Below, one piece after another: positions 22,589-31,001 of a DNA stretch of 39,709 bases. This DNA comes from Candidatus Acetothermia bacterium. Its GTDB lineage: Bacteria > Bipolaricaulota > Bipolaricaulia > Bipolaricaulales > Bipolaricaulaceae. The stretch is taken from positions 1-39,709 of the forward strand of contig PWTC01000084.1 in the NCBI GenBank assembly GCA_003563005.1, written 5' to 3'. The translations under genes and the position numbers were made by a program. Within the stretch, counting starts at the first letter, position 1; each line of letters begins with the position of its first letter. The notes beneath the pieces are model-generated. The model searched no databases, was not told where the DNA came from, and saw nothing but the letters and a program-made list of their open reading frames with translations.

Positions 22589-24609
22589 GTGCCTACCTCC
22601 ACGAGCAGATTTCCGATCGCGTCCACCTCGGCCCGAGATCCGGGAGGGAGGAGGCAAGTGGACTCCTCCCCCTCGACGACGCAAGGCCCCTCGAGCGTCC
22701 TTCCTGCCGGGAGGGCCGTGCGGCGGAACACGGGCGTCTCCAGCGCGAAGTCCGGTCCGAAGTGGACCGACCTTCGCTCGACGAGCAGATCGCCGGACGC
22801 GATCCTGGGCGCCTCAGGCAGCGGGGCTTTGGCCACGAGTCCCCGTGCGGTGAGCCTGAGGCTCACGAGCTCCAGCGGCGCCTCGGGCGTCGCGAACCCG
22901 TAGGCCGCCTCGTGGGCGGCGTGGAACCGCTCCGCCAGAAGGGCGATGTCCGCGTGCGTGATCACGGGCGTGGAACAGGCTACGGTGAGTTCATGCCCCT
23001 GTCCCTGATAGCGCACATCCGCTGCCGCCTGGGCGCGGATCCCCCTGTGGGCCACGCCTGCGGCGGCAAGGCGCGCGTGTGCCTCACGCTCGAACTCGTC
23101 CCAGACACCCGCCAAGAGCTTCGGGGACAGGCGGCTCCAGGAGGTGACGAGCGAACGGACGAACGTGCATACGAGATCGGCCGCGGTCAGGCCCAGTGCC
23201 GAGAGCACGCCCGCGTGGGCCGGGACGAGCACGCGGGCGATCCCCAGCTTGCGGGCGAGGCTCACGCCGTGGAGGGGCCCGGCCCCGCCGAAGGCGACGA
23301 GTGCCAGCCCTCGTGGATCGTGGCCGCGCTCGACGGAGATGATACGGACGGCCCGCTCCATCGCCGCCTCGGCGATCTCCAGCACACCCCAGGCGGTTGC
23401 TGGGACGGGCATGTCCAGCTGAGCGGCGACTTTGGCGAGTGCGCGCTCGGCGCGCGCCCTGGAGAGGGCCTCGAGCCCTCCGAGGGGGCGGTCCGCGGGA
23501 AGCCGTCCGAGGATGAGCTGTGCGTCGGTGACCGTGGCCTCGGCTCCCCCGCTCCCGTAACAGGCCGGACCGGGCGATGCGCCCGCGCTGCGTGGCCCCA
23601 CCCGCAACGCACCGCCTGCGTCGACCCAAGCGATGCTGCCTCCACCCGCACCGATGGTGTGCACGTCCACCATGGGAAGGCGCACCGGGCGGCCAGCGAT
23701 GAGCTGCGCGCTCGACAGCTGCGCCTGGCCCTCGAGAACGAGGCCTACGTCGGTGCTCGTCCCTCCCATGTCCAACGTGATGGCGTCGGAAATCCCGGCG
23801 GCGGCGGCCACGGTCCTTGCGCCCTGGACGCCGGCTGCGGGGCCCGACAGAAGAAGCCCCGCGGCCCTGCGGCACGCGTCGGCGGGGCTCAACACGCCCC
23901 CCGCGGAGTCCATGAGGAGAAGAGGGCAGTTCCCCCCGCGTGCCGCCAGGCCGGCGCATAGGCGCTCCAGGTATCCGGCTACCACGGGCCGCAGCGCGGC
24001 AGAGACGACGGTCGTCGAGGTCCTCTCGTACTCGCGCACCTCGGGTAGGACCTCGCAGGAGAGCGTGATGGGGAGCTCCACCCCCTCGGCGCGTAGGAGC
24101 TCGGCCACGCGGCGTTCGTGGTGGCCGTCGAGGAAGGAGAACAACAACGCGACCGCGACCGACCGCACGCTTGCCGGGAGGGCGCGGGCCACTGCGCGTA
24201 CGGCCGGCTCATCGAGGGGTCGCACCACGCGACCGCGGGCGTCCAGGCGCTCGGGGATCTCGAAGCGCAACGTGCGGGGCACGATCGGTGCGGGCGGGAC
24301 GGCCTGCAGGTCGTAGAGCGCCGGCCGCGCCTGCCTTCCGATCTCCAGAACGTCGCGGGTCCCGTCCGTCACCAGGAGGGCCGTCTCCGCCCATGCCCCC
24401 TCGAGGAGCGCGTTCGTGGCCACGGTGCTCCCGTGGACGAGGCGGTCTAGTCCCACGGTGCTGAGCGCCTCAAGCCCTCTCAGGAAGCCTTCCTCCTGGG
24501 ATCGCGTCGAGGGGACCTTCAGCGTGCGCAGGTCTACGCCGTCCGTCCACACGAGGTCGGTGAACGTGCCCCCGACATCCACACCGACTGCGCGGACGCC
24601 GGCGCTCAT
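22576..24609 (-). CDS. hyuA: Hydantoinase A / oxoprolinase alpha-type subunit
   Basis: ATP-binding ASKHA-fold subunit of 677 residues, starting with VGVDVGGTFTDLVW (phosphate-1 loop) and carrying DMGGTSTDVGLV (phosphate-2) and an Asp/Gly-rich adenosine segment AFGGAGPLHG. It should activate the ring or carboxyl group of hydantoin, 5-oxoproline or a similar compound. It overlaps the phosphatase gene upstream by ATGA and hyuB downstream, so the three are one operon. Confidence 0.92.
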   Translation of the reverse strand: MSAGVRAVGVDVGGTFTDLVWTDGVDLRTLKVPSTRSQEEGFLRGLEALSTVGLDRLVHGSTVATNALLEGAWAETALLVTDGTRDVLEIGRQARPALYDLQAVPPAPIVPRTLRFEIPERLDARGRVVRPLDEPAVRAVARALPASVRSVAVALLFSFLDGHHERRVAELLRAEGVELPITLSCEVLPEVREYERTSTTVVSAALRPVVAGYLERLCAGLAARGGNCPLLLMDSAGGVLSPADACRRAAGLLLSGPAAGVQGARTVAAAAGISDAITLDMGGTSTDVGLVLEGQAQLSSAQLIAGRPVRLPMVDVHTIGAGGGSIAWVDAGGALRVGPRSAGASPGPACYGSGGAEATVTDAQLILGRLPADRPLGGLEALSRARAERALAKVAAQLDMPVPATAWGVLEIAEAAMERAVRIISVERGHDPRGLALVAFGGAGPLHGVSLARKLGIARVLVPAHAGVLSALGLTAADLVCTFVRSLVTSWSRLSPKLLAGVWDEFEREAHARLAAAGVAHRGIRAQAAADVRYQGQGHELTVACSTPVITHADIALLAERFHAAHEAAYGFATPEAPLELVSLRLTARGLVAKAPLPEAPRIASGDLLVERRSVHFGPDFALETPVFRRTALPAGRTLEGPCVVEGEESTCLLPPGSRAEVDAIGNLLVEVGTWTR

Positions 24610-25388
24610 CCCAGATCCACAAGTTCCAGATCCCGCGCCGTGCGCAGGGGACGGTCCGGGTGGAGGGTCGCGACCTGTCGCCTGCGTCCTCCGTAGGCGT
24701 GCGACGTGAAGACAGTCAGGCAGCGGCCGTCGTACATGTGGGTCGGTGCCGTGGGCTGGTGCGAACGCACGACCGCGCGCAGCTCAAGGCGTTCCGTGAC
24801 GTGAGCGAAGTGGTCGGCACCGAACGCGGGACGGCTGGTGACGAGCGCTGTCTCCGCTTCGGCGTCGGAAGCATCGCTCCAGTCTCCCCATACGATCGCC
24901 TTCCAGTCAGGGGAACCCAAGGGGAGGCCCTCGATCTCCTCCAGACTCTCGACGGCGGGGATGGCTCCGTGGACCGCGAGGAGTCCTTGCGGGTGGTACG
25001 CCGCGAACGGAAGGAGCGAGAGGACCCCCGACCACGCCTCCTCTTCTTCCGGGCTGAGCGTCTCCCAGAAGTCCGCAGGAGAGAAGGATGTTGCTGCCCA
25101 ACCCTCGTGGTTGCCCATCAGCAGGACCACGCTCTCGGGATGGTCGATCCGGGATCGGGCCAGCAGCACGAGGTTCTCCAGCGACGCGGGACCGCGGTCC
25201 ACGTAGTCGCCGAGGAAGACGAGCACATGCTCCCCGGGAGGGAAACGCGTGAGCACGCGCTGGGTAGCCTCCACATCGCCGTGGGTGTCGCCTACGAACA
25301 CGACCGGCCTTCCTGTCGGTAGCCGTTCCAGGCGGGGCGCCCCGTCGAGCGCGCACTCGAGGGATGCGATCAGGTGTGCATCGCGCAT
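24606..25388 (-). CDS. PPP-type metallophosphoesterase
   Basis: Serine/threonine-phosphatase-like metallophosphoesterase, 260 residues. The metal motifs are complete: GDTHGD, GDYVDRG, GNHE, with later histidines in VHGAIP and RSHQP. Such proteins act as protein phosphatases or ApaH-like Ap4A hydrolases. ATG 25388 is chosen since TTGCAG-17-TACCGT ends 8 nt before it (leaderless). It heads an operon with hyuA and hyuB; a regulatory link is only inferred. Confidence 0.9.
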   Translation of the reverse strand: MRDAHLIASLECALDGAPRLERLPTGRPVVFVGDTHGDVEATQRVLTRFPPGEHVLVFLGDYVDRGPASLENLVLLARSRIDHPESVVLLMGNHEGWAATSFSPADFWETLSPEEEEAWSGVLSLLPFAAYHPQGLLAVHGAIPAVESLEEIEGLPLGSPDWKAIVWGDWSDASDAEAETALVTSRPAFGADHFAHVTERLELRAVVRSHQPTAPTHMYDGRCLTVFTSHAYGGRRRQVATLHPDRPLRTARDLELVDLG

Positions 25389-25396
25389 TTGGAGAT

Positions 25397-25425
25397 ACGG
25401 TAGCGCCTGCCCTGCCGGGCTGCAA
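25397..25425 (-). promoter_or_regulatory. Sigma70-like promoter of phosphatase-hyuA-hyuB operon, leaderless
   Basis: Minus strand TTGCAG (25425-25420), 17 nt, TACCGT (25402-25397), 8 nt to the ATG. Same spacing as the promoters at 4708-4736 and 6425-6453. Confidence 0.55.
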
Positions 25426-25468
25426 CGTGTTGTCGGGTGTCTACCAGGCACTCGAGGCCCTGGCGGGC

Positions 25469-25497
25469 TTGCGTCTGTCGCCCCGGGGGAATAGGAT
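25469..25497 (+). promoter_or_regulatory. Sigma70-like promoter for the trpB2 leader
   Basis: TTGCGT (25469-25474), 17 nt, TAGGAT (25492-25497). Expected start about 25504, directly at a GTG-ATG pair that opens a 17-18 codon ORF. Confidence 0.5.
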
Positions 25498-25506
25498 ACG
25501 CGTGTG

Positions 25507-25560
25507 ATGTACAAGCAGCGCATCATCCGCTGCACCCTGCGCGAGTTCTGGCGCCGCTAA
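25507..25560 (+). CDS. Possible 17-aa leader peptide upstream of trpB2
   Basis: ORF of 17 codons (MYKQRIIRC, TLREFWRR) that begins at or next to the predicted transcription start, so it would be read leaderlessly. Its stop lies within a hairpin GGCGCC-GCTAA-GGCGCC (25551-25567) followed by a pyrimidine run. It has one Trp next to Phe and several Arg codons. This fits a leader-peptide attenuator but is not proof. Confidence 0.35.
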   Translation: MYKQRIIRCTLREFWRR

Positions 25561-25619
25561 GGCGCCCCCACCTCTTTTCCTTCAGATAAGACCTATGCGT
25601 TGTGGCCGGGCGACCGGCC
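25551..25619 (+). promoter_or_regulatory. Structured leader of trpB2: two hairpins
   Basis: The 305-nt divergent region 25389-25693 holds no long gene. In the trpB2 leader there is GGCGCC/GGCGCC with a GCTAA loop (25551-25567) followed by CCCCACCTCTTTT, and GGCCGG/CCGGCC with a GNRA-type GCGA loop (25604-25619). The first could terminate transcription; the second resembles a stable structural RNA stem. No known riboswitch or T-box consensus is recognisable. Confidence 0.4.
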
Positions 25620-25693
25620 CTGAGGATCCCCCGGTACGCGACCCAGTCCGTGAATGTACTGGAGCCGTACCTCTGCCATGAAGGAGGTGGCCT

Positions 25694-27058
25694 GTGGTCG
25701 AGCCGACCAAGGTCCTGCTCAGCGAAGCGGAGATGCCCAAGGATTGGTACAACGTGCGATCGGACCTGCCGTTTTCCATGCCCCCCATGCTGCACCCGGG
25801 GAAAGGGGCGCCCGTCGAGGAAGATGACCTTGTTCCGATCTTCCCCCGTGCGTTGGTGGAACAGGAGCTCACCCTGGAGCGTTGGGTGGCGATCCCCGAG
25901 GAGATACGCGAGATCTACGCGCTGTGGCGCCCCACGCCCCTTGTCCGCGCGCAACGCCTGGAGAAGGCGCTGGGGACACCGGCACGGATCTACTACAAGT
26001 GGGAGGGCGTGAGCCCCCCAGGCAGTCACAAGGCAAACACCTCGGTGGCCCAAGCCTTCTACAATAAGCTCGAAGGGGTGAAGCGCCTGGCGACGGAGAC
26101 CGGTGCCGGCCAGTGGGGCAGTGCGCTGGCCTTCGCCTGTCAGCTCTTCGACCTGGCCTGCAAGGTGTACATGGTCCGGGTCAGCTACGATCAGAAACCC
26201 TACCGCCGGATCCTGATGGAGACCTGGGGTGCCACCTGTGTGCCCAGCCCCAGCAGAGAGACGGAGGCGGGCAGAAAGGTCCTAGAGGCCGACCCCGAGA
26301 CGAGCGGATCCTTGGGGATCGCCATCAGCGAGGCGGTCGAGGAGGCGGTGAAGCGCGAGGACACCAAGTACTCCCTCGGCAGCGTGCTGAACCATGTCAT
26401 GCTCCACCAGACGGTCATCGGCCTGGAGGCGAAGGCGCAGCTGGCGTCGATCGGGGCGTACCCGGATGTTCTGATCGGCTGCGTGGGCGGAGGCAGCAAC
26501 TTCGCGGGGCTCTTCCTGCCCTTCATCCCCGACAAGCTGAACGGTGCTGCTCCCGAGTTGCGCGTGGTGTGCACCGAGCCGGCCGCGTGTCCCACGCTCA
26601 CTCGGGGGCCGTATGCCTACGACTTCGGCGACACGGCCTGTACCACGCCGCTTCTCAAGATGTTCACCCTGGGGCACGCGTTCGTGCCCCCGCCCCTGCA
26701 TGCGGGGGGCCTCCGCTATCACGGCATGGCACCCATCATCTGTGCGCTGCTCGACCAAGGGCTCATCGAGGCCCGTGCCTACAGCCAGCTCCCCGTGTTC
26801 GCGGCGGGCCTTCAGTTCGCCCGTACGGAGGGGACGGTCCCGGCGCCGGAGCCGATGCACGCCATCCGGGCCGTGATCGACGAGGCGCTGCGGTGCAGAG
26901 AGGCAGGGAAGGCCGAGACGATCGTGTTCTCCCTGAGCGGCCACGGGCACTTCGATCTGAGTGCCTACGCGGCCTACCTCTCCGGATCTCTGGAGGAGCC
27001 AGCCCAGGAGGAGGACGCCGTACGCCAGGCGCTGGCCTGCCTGCCCATGGTTCCGTGA
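25694..27058 (+). CDS. trpB2: TrpB2-type tryptophan synthase beta chain
   Basis: PLP enzyme joining indole and serine to tryptophan, of the TrpB2 class found mainly in archaea and deep-branching or thermophilic bacteria. The 454 residues include Lys113 in GSHKAN as the Schiff-base lysine, [12 protein letters not shown], and the phosphate loop [10 protein letters not shown]. The GTG start has a strong AAGGAGGTGG. No trpA is adjacent, as usual for TrpB2, which works without stable TrpA binding and may use free indole or act as serine deaminase. Confidence 0.94.
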   Translation: MVEPTKVLLSEAEMPKDWYNVRSDLPFSMPPMLHPGKGAPVEEDDLVPIFPRALVEQELTLERWVAIPEEIREIYALWRPTPLVRAQRLEKALGTPARIYYKWEGVSPPGSHKANTSVAQAFYNKLEGVKRLATETGAGQWGSALAFACQLFDLACKVYMVRVSYDQKPYRRILMETWGATCVPSPSRETEAGRKVLEADPETSGSLGIAISEAVEEAVKREDTKYSLGSVLNHVMLHQTVIGLEAKAQLASIGAYPDVLIGCVGGGSNFAGLFLPFIPDKLNGAAPELRVVCTEPAACPTLTRGPYAYDFGDTACTTPLLKMFTLGHAFVPPPLHAGGLRYHGMAPIICALLDQGLIEARAYSQLPVFAAGLQFARTEGTVPAPEPMHAIRAVIDEALRCREAGKAETIVFSLSGHGHFDLSAYAAYLSGSLEEPAQEEDAVRQALACLPMVP

Positions 27059-27067
27059 GCACAAGCG

Positions 27068-27098
27068 GGGGTCGCCCGTCCCAGCGGCGGGCGGCCCC
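27068..27098. terminator. Bidirectional hairpin terminator between trpB2 and tdk
   Basis: An 11-bp stem (GGGGTCGCCCG with CGGGCGGCCCC, one G-U pair) and a 9-nt loop lies between the convergent genes. No clean U tract follows. Confidence 0.5.
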
Positions 27099-27133
27099 GT
27101 TCCCCCGGGGACGGAAAGCACATCTGTGGAGTG

Positions 27134-27757
27134 TCAGCTTTGGGCTGGGTGACCGGGAGGGACGAAGTGATCGCGGCAGCGAGCCTCGTAGGATTCGAGT
27201 CCCCCCACGAGGATCTCGGGACCGCCTTCGGCGGGGGCGCCGTTCACCAGACGCTGCGTGCGTGTGGCGGGCTGGCCGCAGACCACGCAGACGGCGGAGA
27301 GCTTGAGCACCTCGTCGGCCTGCGCGAGCAGCACTGGCATCGGGCCGAACGGTTCGCCGCGGAAGTTGAGGTCGAGCCCCGCGACGATGAGGCGCTTTCC
27401 GGACTGCACGAGTACTTCGCACAGGGAGGGGAAGTCCTGTCCGAAGAAGTTGCCTTCGTCGAAGGCCACCACATCGGCCATCTCCAGCTCCCACCCGGCT
27501 GCCTCATGTAGCGCATCGATCGAAGGATCCTGCGGGACACGGAAACAGGGCAGGCGCCGCCCGTGATGGGCGACCACCTCCTCGGGGGCGTACCGCGTGT
27601 CGAGCGCGGGTTTGACCAACAGCACGTGTTTGCGCCCGATGCGGGCGCGCTCCACGCGCCGGAGGAGTTCCTCCGTCTTGCCCGAGAACATGCACCCCGC
27701 GATGACCTCCAAGCGTCCAGCCACGCAGGGATGGTACATCCCCTGCGTCAAGGCCAC
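27134..27757 (-). CDS. tdk: Thymidine kinase, TK1-type
   Basis: Phosphorylates thymidine (and deoxyuridine) to dTMP with ATP, the salvage route. The 207 residues show the P-loop GCMFSGKTEEL, the catalytic DEGNFF (usual DEAQFF), GLDLNFRGEPFG, a zinc CxxC (CVVCG) with its second half YEARCRDHF. GTG 27757 or ATG 27739 could be the start; neither has a good Shine-Dalgarno. It is divergent from the nuclease/ABC operon, consistent with a shared role in using external DNA. Confidence 0.92.
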   Translation of the reverse strand: MALTQGMYHPCVAGRLEVIAGCMFSGKTEELLRRVERARIGRKHVLLVKPALDTRYAPEEVVAHHGRRLPCFRVPQDPSIDALHEAAGWELEMADVVAFDEGNFFGQDFPSLCEVLVQSGKRLIVAGLDLNFRGEPFGPMPVLLAQADEVLKLSAVCVVCGQPATRTQRLVNGAPAEGGPEILVGGLESYEARCRDHFVPPGHPAQS

Positions 27758-27765
27758 AACGGGAG

Positions 27766-27794
27766 TTGCGGCGTGTGGGGCGATGGAGTAACGT
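27766..27794 (+). promoter_or_regulatory. Sigma70-like promoter of ABC/nuclease operon, leaderless
   Basis: TTGCGG (27766-27771), 17 nt, TAACGT (27789-27794), then 9 nt to ATG 27804. Confidence 0.5.
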
Positions 27795-27803
27795 CGAGTG
27801 CCG

Positions 27804-28673
27804 ATGGCGGTATCGGGTGAGGCGCAGCGGCTCCGGGGGATGACGACTTACCGTCTGCAGCGAGGGCTGGGGCGGATGTCTCTGTACGTGGTGCTCATCG
27901 TGGGCGCGGTGGTCATGCTTCTGCCCTTCTTCTGGATGCTGTCCACATCGTTCAAGACCCTGGTCGATGCGATGCGCATCCCGCCGATCTGGATTCCGTC
28001 GCCGTTGCAGTGGCAGAACTACCCGGCCGCTTGGCACGCCGCGCCGTTCGCACGCTACTTCTTCAACTCGTTTTTCATCTCGAGCATGACCATGGTCGGC
28101 GAGGTCATCACCTGTATCTTCGCCGGGTACGCGTTTGCCAAGATGAAGTTCTTCGGAAAGCACGTCTTGTTCCTGCTTGTCCTGGCCACCTTCATGATCC
28201 CCGGGCACATGCTGCTCGTCCCCAGCTACGTGCTGGTCCGCGGCTTGGGTTGGTACGACACATACTGGGCCCTCATCATGCCCTGGATCACCTCGGGCTT
28301 TGGCATCTTCCTGATGCGGCAGTTCTTCCGGACGCTGCCGGATGAACTGTGGGACGCGGCGCGGATCGACGGTTGCCCCAGAGTACGCTATGTGCTGCAG
28401 ATAGCTGTTCCTATGGTGCGTCCGGGGATCGCCACGGTGGCGCTTCTGCAGTTCATCAACTCCTGGAACTCGTTTCTGTGGGTGCTCATCATGACCGACA
28501 GCCCGCTCATGCGTACCATCCCCGTGGGGTTGCGCTTCTTCCAGATGGAAGCAGGTACGGAGTATCCCATGCTCATGGCTGCCAGCACGATGGCGATCGT
28601 ACCGGTGATCATCTTGTTCTTCTTTGCGCAGAAGCACTTCGTGCGCGGCCTGGCGAGGACGGGAGTCAAGTGA
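27804..28673 (+). CDS. CUT1-type ABC sugar permease (MalG/UgpE-like)
   Basis: Inner-membrane permease with six predicted membrane segments, 289 residues. The EAA loop ELWDAARIDGCPRVRYVLQIAVPMVRPG near the C-terminal third is diagnostic for the MalG class. ATG 27804 is favoured by a promoter ending 9 nt before it; GTG 27798 and ATG 27840 are alternatives. Cargo is expected to be a sugar, glycerol phosphate or nucleoside-like solute. It opens the operon ahead of the binding protein. Confidence 0.9.
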   Translation: MAVSGEAQRLRGMTTYRLQRGLGRMSLYVVLIVGAVVMLLPFFWMLSTSFKTLVDAMRIPPIWIPSPLQWQNYPAAWHAAPFARYFFNSFFISSMTMVGEVITCIFAGYAFAKMKFFGKHVLFLLVLATFMIPGHMLLVPSYVLVRGLGWYDTYWALIMPWITSGFGIFLMRQFFRTLPDELWDAARIDGCPRVRYVLQIAVPMVRPGIATVALLQFINSWNSFLWVLIMTDSPLMRTIPVGLRFFQMEAGTEYPMLMAASTMAIVPVIILFFFAQKHFVRGLARTGVK

Positions 28674-28766
28674 AAGGGGAGGTGAGCACGGGAGACAGGG
28701 AGCGTCATTCCAGGCAGGACCCCACTCTAGCGGTGGGTTGTCCTTGGATCCTCTCGGAGGTGAGAG

Positions 28767-29984
28767 ATGCGTAGGTTCTTTGTGGTAGCAATGGCAGGAC
28801 TGTTGGCCGCCGGAGTGGCGGGTGTCGCGAGTGTGGAAATCAGCTTTTGGCATGTCTTCACCGAGGAGCACGCACGAGCGCTTCAGGCTTTGGCTGATGA
28901 GTTCATGGTCGAGAACCCGGATGTCAAGGTGGAACTAGTTTTCCAGGGCGGATACGGTGACCTTTCCCGGAAGCTCTTCGCCGCGCTGGCTGCCGGCACG
29001 CCGCCCACGTTGTCCCTGCAGTACGAGAACTGGACGACGCAGTGGCTGGATTCGTTGGTGGATCTCGATGCGTACGTGGACCCGGACGTTCTCGCCGATG
29101 TTCACCCCCGGTTCGTGCAGGAGTTCGACGGTCGTCTGGTGACGCTGCCGTTCAACCGCTCGATCATCATCATGTACTACCGCAAGGACATGGTGCCCGA
29201 GCCTCCCACGACGTGGGATGCGCTCCTCGAGCTGTGCCGCGAGCTGACCCAGGACACCACGGGTGACGGCGAGACCGACTTCTGGGGTTTCCATCTGCGT
29301 CCGCGGAGCCCTGAGGAGGCGTTCCTCATCTACCTAGAGCAGGCAGGGGGGACGATCCTTTCCGAGGACTGGACCGAGGTGACGATCAACGACGAAGACG
29401 GACTCAGGACGGCCGATTTCCTCACGGAGCTTGCCCAGTACTCGCTCGTCGACCCGGCGTTCTCCTCCGGTCCGTTCGGCGAGGGTGTTGTCGCCATGTT
29501 CATTGGCACGTCTGCCGGCCTTCCCTTCAACCAGGCCGCGGCCCAGAGGGCCGGCGTTGAACTGGGGTTCGCAACCGTGCCCTATCCGGAGGACGGCAGG
29601 CCCGCCTCGCAGATGATGGGGACGAACGTTGCCATCTTCGAAATGGGGCAGTCCGAGGCGCAGATCGAGGCCGCGGCGCGGTTCATCGAGTATTTGCTCA
29701 GGCCGGAGAACACCATCGACTGGGCGTCGATCACGGGTTACATCCCGGTGACCACCAGCGCCATCGAGTCGGAAGCGTGGCAGGCGAAGATGGATGAGAA
29801 CCCCTTCTTCGCAGTTCAGACAGAACAGCTGGTGATTGGCGGCTTTGGCCAGCTGCTCCACCCGGAGTATTGGGACATACGGTCCGTGATCACGGACTAC
29901 GTCGAGATCATCATCATGGGCGACATGGCCCCTAAGCAGGCTCTGGACGCCTTGGCTGACGAGATCAGGTGGATCATAGAGTAG
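28767..29984 (+). CDS. ABC extracellular solute-binding protein, family 1 (UgpB/MalE-like)
   Basis: Binding protein of 405 residues with a signal peptide (cleavage near GVASVE) and the family-1 core VEISFWHVFTEEHARALQALADEF, FQGGYGDLSRKLFAALAAGTPPTL, LPFNRSIIIMYYRKDM and TTWDALLELCRELT. These resemble UgpB-type proteins for glycerol-3-phosphate and sugars; the ligand here is unknown. Strong Shine-Dalgarno (CGGAGGTGAG). A 12-bp hairpin follows the stop and probably keeps its mRNA level above that of the second permease. Confidence 0.92.
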   Translation: MRRFFVVAMAGLLAAGVAGVASVEISFWHVFTEEHARALQALADEFMVENPDVKVELVFQGGYGDLSRKLFAALAAGTPPTLSLQYENWTTQWLDSLVDLDAYVDPDVLADVHPRFVQEFDGRLVTLPFNRSIIIMYYRKDMVPEPPTTWDALLELCRELTQDTTGDGETDFWGFHLRPRSPEEAFLIYLEQAGGTILSEDWTEVTINDEDGLRTADFLTELAQYSLVDPAFSSGPFGEGVVAMFIGTSAGLPFNQAAAQRAGVELGFATVPYPEDGRPASQMMGTNVAIFEMGQSEAQIEAAARFIEYLLRPENTIDWASITGYIPVTTSAIESEAWQAKMDENPFFAVQTEQLVIGGFGQLLHPEYWDIRSVITDYVEIIIMGDMAPKQALDALADEIRWIIE

Positions 29985-29995
29985 GGAGGCTGATT

Positions 29996-30023
29996 CGGGG
30001 AGGGGGCAGCCGCCCCCTCCCCG
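29996..30023 (+). terminator. Strong GC hairpin between binding protein and second permease
   Basis: A perfect 12-bp stem (29996-30007 with 30012-30023) and AGCC loop, without a U tract. It is best read as an mRNA-stabilising or partial terminator within the operon, setting subunit ratio. Confidence 0.65.
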
Positions 30024-30033
30024 GCTGACGATC

Positions 30034-30969
30034 ATGGCCGGCCGAAGAGGATTGCGGAACCCGAGGGCCTTGCGTGAGTCCGGGGAGGCGTATCTCTACC
30101 TCCTCCCGGCGTTCTTCATTCTGGGCCTGTTCACCTTCTACCCCTTCGTAGACGCATTCCGAATGAGCTTCCAGAACGTGCGGACGGGGGTACGGATCGA
30201 CGGGCAGTTGATCCCGTTCTTCCGTGAGTACATCGGACTCACGAACTTCCAGATCTTGTTCCGCGACCGCCATTTCCTCCAGGCCCTTACCCAGACGTCG
30301 ATCTACGTTGCGATCTCCGTTCCGCTGACGCTGGGGCTGGCGCTGCTGCTTGCCACGGCACTCAACCAGGCACTGCGCATGCGGGCTTTCTTCCGGCTAG
30401 CCTACTTCATCCCGTACATCACCCCGGTGGTGGCCCTGGCCATGGTGTGGACCTGGATCTACCACGATCGGGTAGGATTGCTGAACTACATATTGGGCCT
30501 GTTCGGTATCAGCCGCATGCGCTGGCTGAACGATCCCTCGCTGGCGTTGCCAGCGATCATCCTGTTCAACGTGCTGAGGTACGTGGGCTATCAGGCGCTC
30601 ATTCTCTTGGCCGGGATGCAGAATATAGAACGTACTTACTACGAGGCTGCCAGGGTCGACGGGGCCAGCCCTGCCAAGGCGTGGCGGCACATCACCGTGC
30701 CGCTCTTGACGCCGCAGCTGTTCTTCGTGTTCCTGATCTCTTTGATGGGAGCCTACAGGATTTTCGATGAGGTGTTCATCCTGTTCGCCGGGGGGGCAGG
30801 CCCTCTGGGCAGCGCTCGGACGATCGTCTTCTACCTCTACGACCAGGCCTTCAACAACTTCCGCTTGGGCCGGGCCGCGGCGGCGTCCGTGGTGTTGTTC
30901 GGGATCATCTTCGTGTTGGCGCTGTTCCAGATCACGGTTACCCAGAGAAGGGTCCACTACGACCAGTAA
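30034..30969 (+). CDS. CUT1-type ABC sugar permease (MalF/UgpA-like)
   Basis: Second permease subunit, 311 residues, with six membrane segments and the EAA loop TYYEAARVDGASPAKAWRHITVPLLTP. It pairs with the MalG-like protein encoded upstream. The order malG-malE-malF is unusual, and no ATPase gene is in the cluster, so a shared MsmX/UgpC-type ATPase must come from elsewhere. The ATG at 30034 has only a weak ribosome-binding site. Confidence 0.92.
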   Translation: MAGRRGLRNPRALRESGEAYLYLLPAFFILGLFTFYPFVDAFRMSFQNVRTGVRIDGQLIPFFREYIGLTNFQILFRDRHFLQALTQTSIYVAISVPLTLGLALLLATALNQALRMRAFFRLAYFIPYITPVVALAMVWTWIYHDRVGLLNYILGLFGISRMRWLNDPSLALPAIILFNVLRYVGYQALILLAGMQNIERTYYEAARVDGASPAKAWRHITVPLLTPQLFFVFLISLMGAYRIFDEVFILFAGGAGPLGSARTIVFYLYDQAFNNFRLGRAAAASVVLFGIIFVLALFQITVTQRRVHYDQ

Positions 30970-31001
30970 CGCGCCCACCCCTGGCACCTGAGGAGGTGCA
31001 C

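Noticed and set aside
27504-28871. 455-codon minus-strand frame
   Set aside because: It is antisense to the tdk start and the MalG-like permease, His/Arg/Gln-rich without recognisable domains.
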